A DNA stretch of 64,000 nucleotides from Hypsibius dujardini (Eukaryota; Tardigrada; Eutardigrada; Parachela; Hypsibiidae), in the NCBI GenBank assembly GCA_001579985.1, contig LRSR01000415.1, forward strand, positions 1 to 64,000. Direction: 5' to 3'. Made by a program: the position numbers and the translations under genes. Position 1 is the stretch's first letter; each line of letters begins with the position of its first letter. A model generated the notes under the pieces. It was not told the DNA's origin. It saw only the letters and a list, made by a program, of their open reading frames with translations, and searched no databases. Shown one piece after another: positions 12,079-21,626 of this stretch.

Positions 12079-12617
12079 GTGCGGACATATAGTTACCCCG
12101 TGAATGTCCCAACTAGCAAGACGCAGCCCAGACAGGATACGGTCAGCTCAGCAATGAAGCTTCCCAGAACTGCCATAAAAGAATAAAAATATTTGACTTG
12201 GTTCATTGACTTTCTTGATGTCCTAATCTCATCTAAAACCAACTCTGGACTAAACCGACTGACATGCCGTATGTTACATTACTTGAACGGCGTTCGCCTT
12301 CCAGACCGAACTTTTTTTCGCTCTTTCGGAATATTTTTAATATTTGGGATCTTCTCATGGATGTAATTGATTTCACAATCTGACAGCTGAAATTAATGTG
12401 CGATGTGGTTATGTATATTTCAATAAAGGAGCGGAAAGAATTTTGATTAGAGCTAATTGTAATATCATCCTTAACAAATCGAGACTCCCAGCTGAGTTTT
12501 TTTAATAAATTGAGACGTTCAACTCAAACTAGCGCAAACTTTCAATTCTAAATTGTCATTTATTCGAGAAACGAAGGTGAACCTATTGAAAATGGGTTAA
12601 AAAGGGGATGATAATAG

Positions 12618-13306
12618 TCAGGGGCTGGTTTAGGGGTGTATAACAAACGTGTCAGTATGGCACTATGGCAGTGGCACTATGGCAGTGTCACTATGGCAGT
12701 GTCACTATGGCAGTGGCACTATGGCAGTGACATTATGGCAGTTGCGTACCGACGTTGTATCAGTGACAGTGACATTATGGCAGTGACATTATGGCAGTGG
12801 CACTATGGCAGTGGCACTATGGCAGTGGCACTATGGCAGTTGCGTACCGACGTTGTATCCCCTGACATTCTGTCCTCCCGACCTTGTGTCCCTTTCATGT
12901 GTCCCGGCCGACTTTCTGTCCAGGTGGAGAGATTGTCCTCAAACAATCTGACCCTGGAGATTCTGCCCTCACAGACATTCTGATAGTGAGTCCGATTTGC
13001 AAGGCCTCCTGAGTTTTTATACAAATTTCAGAAGCAACAGTTTTCAAATCAAATATTGACTATTTTTGAAAGTTTAACCGTCGATTTGCACTTCAAGCGA
13101 GAGCCTGTATCGAACTCGAACAAACCTCAAGTTTAATCGTAAAACTGAACTTTTCGAATTTTGTTTTGAAATCCCCGGGAGAAATCAGAACTCAGAACCA
13201 AAAGTCTGAATTTTGGGTTTAATGCTGAAAAGATGCATTTTACCCCTTACGCCTTACCATTATGAGTCCTGATTCCGTCTTGTAAAGACCATAAGTGAGC
13301 TTTTGA
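12618..13306. mobile_element. Family A inverted-repeat element expanded by a minisatellite
   Basis: It starts TCAGGGGCTGGTTTAGG and ends in an inverted, more diverged form (ataagtgagcttttga). The right half matches the right arms of the other family A copies (gcattttaccccttacg, attatgagtcctgattc). The left half carries the 14-bp minisatellite listed separately, making this copy longer than its relatives. Confidence 0.5.
12652..12862. repeat. 14-bp minisatellite in two higher-order blocks
   Basis: The unit is TGGCACTATGGCAG with variants tgtcactatggcag and tgacattatggcag. Two blocks each end with the same unrelated phrase (ttgcgtaccgacgttgtatc), so the array has a higher-order duplication. 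The open frame across it, rich in W, H, Y and G, is a by-product. Confidence 0.9.
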
Positions 13307-13394
13307 CAATAGTGAAAAGATTTTCATAGGGGGAACTACAGTGGTATCTTATATCGATACGGTGAAAGATAATCCATGCCACCTTCGGACGAAC

Positions 13395-14883
13395 CTAATT
13401 TTTGGCAGACTGCACGCTCGTTATTGTAACCGCACAATGGTTCGTTTCTTGGCGGCCAAGAATTCCCTGGCCAGTCACGTGATATATTTCTAACTTCTTG
13501 TAGTTCAGAATTTCCATCCGTTGACTCCAGAAGAAACATCTATCAAGAACAAAAGCCTATCCAAGTGTGTATGTGAAGACTTTTGATACACTAACAGCGT
13601 AAGGCAGGTGGCTCACCTCCAGTTGTTCTGCCCGTTCCGACAGATGAAGGACAGCTGTCTGCCTTCGACGCATGCCAGAGCCGTCAAAGTAAATGTCATC
13701 AAATTCACCGCTGAACGTCCTGTTCAGAAAGCGTTGGGCCAATTGCGGGGCATCGTGACGGTATATTGATGTCGATGCTAGGGACTCATTGAGAACCCAA
13801 AAAGAAAAACCAGCTGACTTAGCACAAGATGTATATTTTTCAGTAAGTAGGCGCACTAGGCGGAAGCCTTGATCCATCTCACCTGGGCCAACAATATTAT
13901 GCTTGCGTAGCTCGCTACGACTTCTTCTCGCGGCTGAAATTAGACATCGATTTTGAGAATGATTAAAACAATGTTTAATTGCATACTCAGGGGCTTGTTT
14001 AGGGTTCTTGCAAGAAGGAACCAAAGTCCCTCATGGTAGGACCAGGGAGGTGATCCAAATTCTCTCTTTCAGAAACTTCACCGAAAACTCGACCTTCTAA
14101 TTATTTAATCATTTCTTAATCGTTTTGAAACTTGTGCGGATGTGGGTTTCTGATTTCCAAGTCTCAATTAAGACTTTCAAGCATTTTCAAAAGCATCAGT
14201 TTTTCTAGCAAATCTGTGATTTGTTGGGGTTCAATAAACGCAGCTTTATAATAACTTTCAATTTTAAAAATAATGCATTTTAATGGTCCTATTTTGAAAA
14301 GCATTTGCCCCTTTGCTCACCCCCTGGTCTTACTATGAGAAGTCGTGGTTTCAATTTGTAAGGACCCTAAAGGAGCTCCTGATAGTCGAGATATTTTTAG
14401 AATTGATTGATGCTTGCTGAAAATGGTTACAATTTACCTGTTCTCGTTCCGTGTAGGAAATATTGAACAACTTTCTAACGCGTTGACGAAACTGGGCAAG
14501 CAGACTGGCAAGGGCTGACAATGAACGCTCGTTTCGAACCGGTTCCAGCTGTTGGATAACCAATAACGAACCAAAAGCCCTGCGGGCAATCTGTGTGATA
14601 GAAGGAAATTTAGATAATGTTATCACCCTAATCAAAGACTCCATCAGCAGGATAGCAGATCATATTGCACAACACCAAACAAGCGCTGCGGAACACGCAA
14701 ATCTCTCCCCCCACGCTTGGGCTGTACCTCGTCGTGGTGGTCATCATAGGACCATGAAAAGTTTCCAAATTTATCGTGCCTCCTTGCATCAGCTGACCCC
14801 CAGCTGAGATAGACATACTCTCCGTTGGTCATGTTCCGAGTCCATGCGTCTATCTAACGGCATTAGTATATAGCCCATCTGCT

Positions 14884-14952
<69 letters not shown>

Positions 14953-16797
14953 GCCTATCTATCTTAGAACATACCAGCATGCGTCGGACGAAGTTAGCGC
15001 GGCCGAAGAACACCATCACTGACAAAAACAACGTCCAAGGTCTGCCGAATTGGTCTTAAAATACTTCTATACGGATTCTTTTGCAATCTTCTCCAGTACC
15101 TCGGCTGATCTTGTGAAAATCATCCAACAATACACCATAGGGCTCCCGTGACCTTTCCAGCGAACGAGCTTTGATGACTCTCCGAAAAACAGTGAAGTTG
15201 AACGAGTCTGCTCCAGATAAATCATCCAATTGCCTGGCCAGCCCATTGAAAACGCCTGGGGAGTCAAGGTCCGACACCAGGTACACGGTCCTCCATCTAT
15301 AGAACTGCAAGAGATTGACGAAGGTCTGACCGACGGCTAAAAGAGAGACTGGACCGGTTGATAGGACCGGCGCAGCGGGTAATCTGTACCCCGATCGGAC
15401 GTATGAAACTCTGAAATTGGGCAAGCAACAAACATTCAAGCAAAGGTAAAATGTAATTTGTAAAATGTCTGCTGTGTTGCAGTGCTTCCACTAAATCACT
15501 GTTTGCTAAATTTTGATTGATGTAAATAATTCTTGTGTTTTGTACTACAGTCAAACTAAAATCTCCTGAAGATCTGTTCATATGTTGACGTACGTCTGAA
15601 AGTAGAGAGTGTTCCAGTTTGCAGCCAATTCATGAAGGCGTGTCCAGTCAGCCTGCCCTGGAGAATATATGGATGAGAAAATCGTTAGGAGCGAGCCTGT
15701 GAGCTCGCTATCCGAGCCGGCCTCATATTTCTGGCTGGACTAAACCAATACTTTTAGCGACAAATGTTTTAAAGTAGTTCCATTTTTCTACTTTTTCAAA
15801 ACGATCAAGCTAGAAGTTTTAAATAGTTGATCGCTGAAGATCTACTTTCAGTAAGGAAGAACCAATATGAGTGAAACGTAACTAAGAGTTTTCATCAGCA
15901 TAAAAGCTAACTTGAAGGTCTTGGCTTTTTTTCAGTAAATCAACTTTGTTGATTAAAAACTAATTAAATGACTAATTTTGTGTGCCAACTTAATTCACAA
16001 TGTCATTACTGATTGCGATTATTTTGCACTAACACGATTCTGTAAATGAAACCTTGCGACGCCACTGTAGGAATGTGAAGAAACAATCAAAATATCAAAC
16101 ATTAAGCAATTAAATTAGTTCAAAACAAATCAAAGATGGATCCGTTTAATTTGATTTTTCATTTGCTTTCAAAATTTGATTTACTGATTTAGTGAAAAAA
16201 ATACCTATTTCCGAACTTTTAATCTCAACTGTTTTTTCATTAGGTATTCATGTGATCAGATTGTTCTCAGTTATAACAAACGTTTGGCAGGGACAACAGC
16301 ACAAAGTCACGAAATTTGTGAAAAGCTACGTTTTTTTTATAGACATTTTCTACGATCACCAAATCAAACCAAACCAAACCAAACCAAACCAAACCAAACC
16401 AAACCAAACCAAATCAAATCAAACCAAAAATAAATCAAAAATAAATACCTGTTCCCATAATAATTGAGACTCCATCCGATGGAAACCTGCGCTGTGTGTA
16501 GTACCAATGAGCCACCAGTTCGACACACGCATCGCCGGGTAAAACTGCTCCATCAAGTGTTTGAGTTCTCTCTTCTTCCAAAAGAAAGACCGCTGAGAAA
16601 TTCAGTATCCCAGAGTAGCGGCGGTTACTTTCCTCCACAGCAGCTTCAAAGGCTGGCGCACTGAAACCCAGAGCCCCGTCACCTCTTAGAGTGTCCACAA
16701 AGCCGGGACAGGCGATTTCCACTTGGACGAGACACTCGATCGGGATGCCAATTACCGACCACACAAATATCGCGCAATATTGCCTCAAAAAAATCAT
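13395..16797 (-). CDS. Natriuretic-peptide-receptor-like protein, extracellular ligand-binding region (nine exons)
   Basis: The encoded protein resembles the ligand-binding (ANF_receptor, periplasmic-binding-fold) region of receptor guanylate cyclases and natriuretic peptide receptors. On the minus strand the exons are 16797-16449, 15657-15594, 15410-15100, 15018-14975, 14853-14728, 14590-14438, 13933-13883, 13817-13617 and 13539-13395. All are GT-AG and phase-compatible, giving about 481 codons. Exon 1 starts with a signal-peptide-like hydrophobic run. Family-like segments include VEIACPGF, ELVAHWYY, LAANWNTLYF, FYRWRTVYLVSD, FFGRANFVRRML, NMTNGEYVYLSW, RFLNRTFSGEF and EPLCGYNNE. The last matches the end of the extracellular domain. 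The membrane span and the cytoplasmic kinase-like and cyclase parts would lie at lower coordinates, but I could not find them. The gene may be truncated, or its later exons may be too short to recognise. Intron 6 holds a family A transposon and intron 4 a GTCT microsatellite. Confidence 0.8.
13987..14382. mobile_element. Family A inverted-repeat element inside receptor intron 6
   Basis: It begins TCAGGGGCTTGTTTAGG and ends with the inverted CCTAAAGGAGCTCCTGA. It is about 396 bp and lies wholly between receptor exons 14590-14438 and 13933-13883, so it leaves the reading frame intact. Confidence 0.7.
14885..14948. repeat. GTCT microsatellite in receptor intron
   Basis: Some 15 tandem copies of the 4-mer gtct lie between receptor exons 4 and 5. 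Confidence 0.95.
16361..16437. repeat. CCAAA pentamer microsatellite
   Basis: A tandem array of ccaaa, drifting to tcaaa, lies just downstream of receptor exon 1 on the minus strand, within intron 1. Confidence 0.9.
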
Positions 16798-17049
16798 CCT
16801 CTCTGATGTGAAAAAATTAGTGTGGACAATATCCCGCAAATGTTGCACCGTATGGCAGTTAAAGATGAAAGGCCAACAGATCCATGTTCAGCCTTGTAAA
16901 TTATTACATTGAGATAGAAGCCGAAAAAGAGCTCCAGTGATTTCAGCAGGTAAAAGATAGTCCAGTCATATGAATCGCTGTTGTTTGTACACGCACGATC
17001 AACGAAATTGGTATTAGCGAGAATCGGTTTTAACTCCGGACGTAGGGGA

Positions 17050-18426
17050 TTACCAGGAAATGTCAACCCAAGCAACTCTCCTGGGGGCGCCCCCTGAGGG
17101 TTTAACAGAGACCTTTGGCACTGCCATTCAATCCAAAAATGCTTAGCAAAAAATATATTTGGGGTTGCTGTAAATAATTAAAACTAACTATAGTAAATGC
17201 TTAAACTGAACAAATGTGGACGTCAACTTAAACTAATTTAATACATGCATGGGTGCGTCTCAAATCTGTATCAAAACCCGTAACGTAACCGTAACGGTGT
17301 CTCAGATTTGCCGTTTTGGCAAACCGTACCTCGAGATACGGTTTTCCGAACCAAAAAGATGTGAGACACCGGTATGGTTCGAAACCTTTTCTGTCTCAAA
17401 TTCGTATCGTACCGTACCATACCGCGGTTTTGCCATAACCATAACTCGAATCTTACCCGTGTCTCAAATTATTACGGTTCGAACTAAATTCGTTTTGCGT
17501 TACGTCACTTTTCCTTTGTTTCTGGCTGTATCTCCGTAACCACCTATGGGAGGTGGTTTTTGGGGTATCTCGTTGATCAACCCCGACAGTCGATTGCTTC
17601 CTCCAAAATTTTTAGTTTAAATTGTTCGCGAAGATAAATGTAGTTATAACAATTTTTACGCTTGCTTTAAGAAAACAAATGAACAAAGGCGTCGAAATTA
17701 ATCATTCGCGATGAGATGTTTTTCGACGAGTTGATTCGTTTGTTCTTGATTGTGTGCTAAAACATCCATTTCCCGAAAGCGGTGAATTCCTGCCCGAAAA
17801 CATGATCAATTGCACAATGGACTGGAGACGCAACTAAATAGGGTGACTGAACTAATCCTCTGCTATTTCATGAAAGAAGTTAGCTCTCTAAAATTTCCGA
17901 AGCCTCGCACTGTAGGGGAGAAAACAAACCAGATCTCCCTGAAGTCGGTCCAGTCAATTGGTCGCTTGATTAGTGGATTGACACTAATCAGCTGATGCGT
18001 TGCTCCGGTTGATTGGTTGATTGATTGGACACTAATTTTAAAAACGATGTGAAACGCGAACCGCAGAAATCTGAGACGCCGTTATACCGAACCGCTCCAC
18101 TGAACCGTACCGAACTAGTCCAAAACGAATCTTTTTTGAAACCGTACCGTACTATCACCGTTCGAAATACCGTTCGAAACATTGAGTGTCTCAAATCCGA
18201 ACCGGTGAAACGGTACGGTACAGTTATGGTTCGTTATGGTACAGTTACGAATTTGAGACGCACCCCATGTATACTATATTTACAAGATATTATTCACTTC
18301 AACCCCAAGTACATATTTTTTAAGGCATCATATTTGGGATCGAATGGCTGTTTCAGGGTTCAGACTCTCACTGAGCCCTCAAGGGGCACCTCCAGGGGAG
18401 TTGCATGGGTTGTCACCCCTTGGTAA
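17050..18426. mobile_element. DNA-transposon-like element, family B, with long inverted repeats
   Basis: It starts TTACCAGGAAATGTCAACCC and ends in the inverse of a closely similar sequence (GGGTTGTCACCCCTTGGTAA). The two arms stay similar for about 130 bp, both passing through ctcctgggggcgccc-like and atttggggttg-like stretches. Total length is 1,377 bp. No transposase is visible because the interior is occupied by a second element (17251-18265). Confidence 0.65.
17251..18265. mobile_element. Nested inverted-repeat element (GGGTGCGTCTCAAAT ends)
   Basis: It begins GGGTGCGTCTCAAAT and ends ATTTGAGACGCACCC, flanked on both sides by CAT, which may be a 3-bp target duplication. The arms extend inward as a diverging palindrome full of accgta and ggttcg phrases. 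The element is 1,015 bp and sits inside the family B element, so it arrived later. The central part (about 17540-18020) shows no recognisable protein. Confidence 0.6.
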
Positions 18427-19998
18427 TATAAACGCGTCTGTGGGGAACACTTAATAACGTATGTTTCTGAATGAGGGGGTGTTGTGTCGTAATCAACTGA
18501 ACTGCCCCTAAGATATCTGTCAGGGGGTCGCGGTATGACTTTAAAATCCGGTCAAACTGAAACTGTCTTCACTACAGATACACATGAACAATGAAAATAT
18601 GATGACTAACACAAAAATTACTTCTCTCCTCAGTGAATTCTTTCACTTCTAATCGTCGTCATGGTTTATCTTGTTTGTCTGGTTTATTTTTGGAATTTTT
18701 AAAAATAGCGGGGAGAGTGGTGCAATTTCCTTGTAAGCAAGGACATTCTTCTCTGAACGTTTCACCGGGGAATTTTCCAAAATGTTAAAAGGAAGGGAAG
18801 ATTATTTTTTCAGACAAAAGCAGCAATTTACTTAATAACGCACACGCAAATGTTTGGGCGTTATTTTAATAACGTACCATTTAAAATTGCAGATCTATTG
18901 TATTTGTAAGTCGTGCAGGGCGCATTTCTAAAGCTTACAATTAATTCTACCCACACCAACACGTGCGCGTGTTTGCCGGATCGTCGAACGCATTCAAGTC
19001 CCACATAAAAATAAGGAAATGTTCTGGTGGGTGGGCGTGGCATTGTAATAACGGCGGACAAAGAGTCTGACATGGAATGAGACCCGTGGCATTCATAAAA
19101 CGTTGACGATAAACATTTCCATTAGGTCTTGCACGTAAATAATAATATTGAGACCTTCACGCGGCATGAGTCAGGATATACTTTTCGACGCCGTTGGGGT
19201 GTTTTAAGACGTCCCCTGGCACATAGCCTTATCCAAAGTATTCTCCAGGGTTCTCCCCATTCTGATGGGGAGCTTCTGAGGTTTGGCAAATAAGAAACTT
19301 CATTTTTGACTATTGTGTAGATTCATTGCTGATTAAAATGACATGAAGTTTTGTCATCTCATAAGCTAAGAATGCAAAGCTAACCCACCAAACAAACACA
19401 AGTAGTGTATAAGTAGAAATAAGAGCTAGCTTCTTTTGGTCAACGTCGCAAGTGAACGGAAGAGCCATCGCATCAATTCATTCCAAAATTTATATGGGAC
19501 AACGGGACAACTAACCGGTTGGGCGGCACATATTTTTTTTTCATAAAACGGAGGCTAACAATTTTGATTAAACTTTTTAAAACTCAAATCTGTATGCCAA
19601 TTCACTCACCTAGACATCTGCTTTTGAAAGAATTTAAAGGTTTTAAGCAGCGGTAAAATTTAGAGACCCATTCAAAGTTGAGTAAATGTTTGTGGTGAAC
19701 CCTGTATGAATTTTCACGTTAAAACTGAGAAGATCCCCACTTGTAAGATCTATACAGTTAAATGTTTTTATTGTGACTGTGTGTTAGCATTACTCAAGTG
19801 TCAATTCTGTAAATGCGAAAAGAACCATACCAAAAAAACAAAAAATAGACCAAACGCCTGCAAGCGTTTTATGTAACTAGTCTAGAGCCATTTTCGTTCG
19901 TGATAAAACTATACTTTAACGAAAAGCTAATAAGAATATGAAGATTATTGAGACTAAAACATTTTTAATACAATGCAATACAACTGCATTTTAGCTGA
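18427..19998. other. No gene recognised
   Basis: AT-rich sequence with scattered short open frames and no domain, splice structure or repeat that I can support. It ends at the target site (CTGA, 19995-19998) of the retrotransposon. Confidence 0.6.
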
Positions 19999-20743
19999 TG
20001 TGACAGTACGGTGTACTATGTACTCCTACTGCACTTGTTGGCCAGCGCTCTGCGCGTAAGCGTGCCCGAATTGCCGTACTGCCGTTCGTTTGGAGGACAC
20101 CAGTGATTGGTTGTTCCTGTTATGTTACGCCCCCTGTTTTACCTGTCTGACGGCGTGCTACCGCAGCAGGGTTTTGAGCGTAGAAACATTTTTCTCTCTT
20201 CCGCCTCACGGAAGCGAAAGCGTACAGTGTGTTTGTGTAGTAATAATAAGTGGGTCTGCGTGTGTGTGTTTGCGTGTAATCGTTTAGTTGATTGGTTGAT
20301 CTGATCGCGCGCACTTGGGTGCACGGGGAGCTACGACTGCCATCTTCGGAGCGTAGATCGGGAGAGGGTTCCTTATCTGCGACTACTGATTTGAGAGCTG
20401 TTCGACTGTTTGCCCGTGGGTAAGTAGCGGCATTATCAACGACCCTGGGTGTGATTATTGCGTGACCTTCGTCATTGTACTATTCATCCTTATTATTCGG
20501 AGAGAGATAGCCACGAAAGAACCGTGTTCGTGTTAGGATCTTGACTATTGTGTAACGGAGAGCCAACCCCGTGTTGCCCAGTGTATTCGCAGTGCATTGG
20601 AAGAGAGAGTTATGTGAACTCGTTTCCGCCCCGCGACCTTCATTCCCGAGCGTGTGTTTGTTCAACCGGATCGACAGATCGGTGTGATCATTCCGTTCTG
20701 TTCCTGTGATAGACAGATCACCGTGCAGTTCCCTCCTGTCACA
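19999..20743 (+). repeat. 5' LTR of the giant retrotransposon
   Basis: 745 bp with 7-bp perfect inverted ends (TGTGACA and TGTCACA), identical by eye to 41325-42069. Small open frames inside it are mirrored exactly in the 3' LTR and are not genes. Confidence 0.97.
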
Positions 20744-20745
20744 AG

Positions 20746-20763
20746 TGGTGACTCCGCCGTGAG
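20746..20763 (+). promoter_or_regulatory. Candidate primer-binding site
   Basis: TGGTGACTCCGCCGTGAG begins two bases after the 5' LTR. Its complement ends in CCA and fits the 3' end of a tRNA with a CGGAGTC acceptor strand. This most resembles tRNA-Trp, the primer reported for CsRn1-like gypsy elements. The tRNA identity is inferred from memory of the family. Confidence 0.55.
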
Positions 20764-21626
20764 AAATTCAAAAGAAGGAAACTTCTTTTGAGTTGACTCC
20801 GGTCAATTTTTTTTTCTTTTGACAGAGTGAAGGAACACCGAGGAGAGGAAGCGAGAGTCGATTCCCGGGTTGATCGCTCGACAGAGCAAAGATCCCCATG
20901 GGACTCTCTGGTTGATTCACTTGATTAGTCGAAAGTTAAGGCTTACGCCCCAACCACCATTTCAAGTAGAAAGTTATAGCTTGATTGGTTGATTGTTTGG
21001 AAGCTATCGACAGGCAGCGGACATCTTCTGCAATCGACTAGAGTTTTTTTCTTACTCCCTTTTCCCTGCCCCAAAATTAATTTTCGTTTGCACCTTACTC
21101 CAGTGCAGTATATTCCAGAGATCGGAAGAATTGGTTGAGATTTTGTGATTTGGGAATCACTTGAAATTCGGTGTCAACAAACATTCGAATCCAAGTGAAG
21201 AGCACCTTGACGTCATTGGAGGCGGCCTTACAGAAGTAGAGCAAAAAGCCGACAATTTCATTGGCTGGTGGACAGCGGTTCCGGTAGGAATCAAGCCTAC
21301 TTCTGATCTACTGATCGGATAGCTTTTCCTCTGCTCCTATTAATCTACTTGGATTGTTGGATTCAACAATCAAGTGGAAGGTGTCCCGACGGTAGTCGGA
21401 GATTTTATTTTTCCTTAAGGGAATCCAGTACGCTTTATTATTTATTTATTATTATTATTGTTATTATTAATATTATTGGCAAATCAAGTACCCGTTTCTG
21501 TAGAATTTTCTTTTCTATCGTTTTCTGCGTCTCGATTTAACGAATCGAGCACCGGAATTCAATTATTCTGACTTTCCGGCCCCTCGGTTTTCTTGATTGA
21601 TCAATCAAGTACCGAGTTGTGTACGT
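20764..21626 (+). promoter_or_regulatory. Structured leader of the giant retrotransposon
   Basis: An untranslated stretch of about 860 bases between the primer-binding site and gag. It contains three compact palindromes: 21352-21371 (GATTGTTG/CAACAATC, 4-base loop), 21531-21549 (CTCGATT/AATCGAG) and 21592-21609 (CTTGATTGATCAATCAAG, a perfect 18-bp palindrome). The last ends 17 bases before the gag ATG. Dimerisation, packaging or translation control are possible roles. None is shown. Confidence 0.5.

Noticed and set aside
12079-12200. Minus-strand hydrophobic stretch (ELTVSCLGCVLLVGTF) as the missing receptor membrane span
   Set aside because: An acidic residue interrupts the helix, a stop follows at once, and no acceptor in the phase needed after exon 9 was found.
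12652-12862. CRISPR-like array
   Set aside because: Units are directly adjacent without unique spacers and the setting is eukaryotic. It is an ordinary minisatellite.
12636-12983. Open frame rich in WQWHYGS repeats
   Set aside because: It is a by-product of the 14-bp minisatellite inside a transposon. No start context, splice structure or family supports it.
20090-20665. Small proteins encoded in the LTRs
   Set aside because: The same frames recur exactly in the 3' LTR (41416-41991). They are short, overlap on both strands and show no motif.
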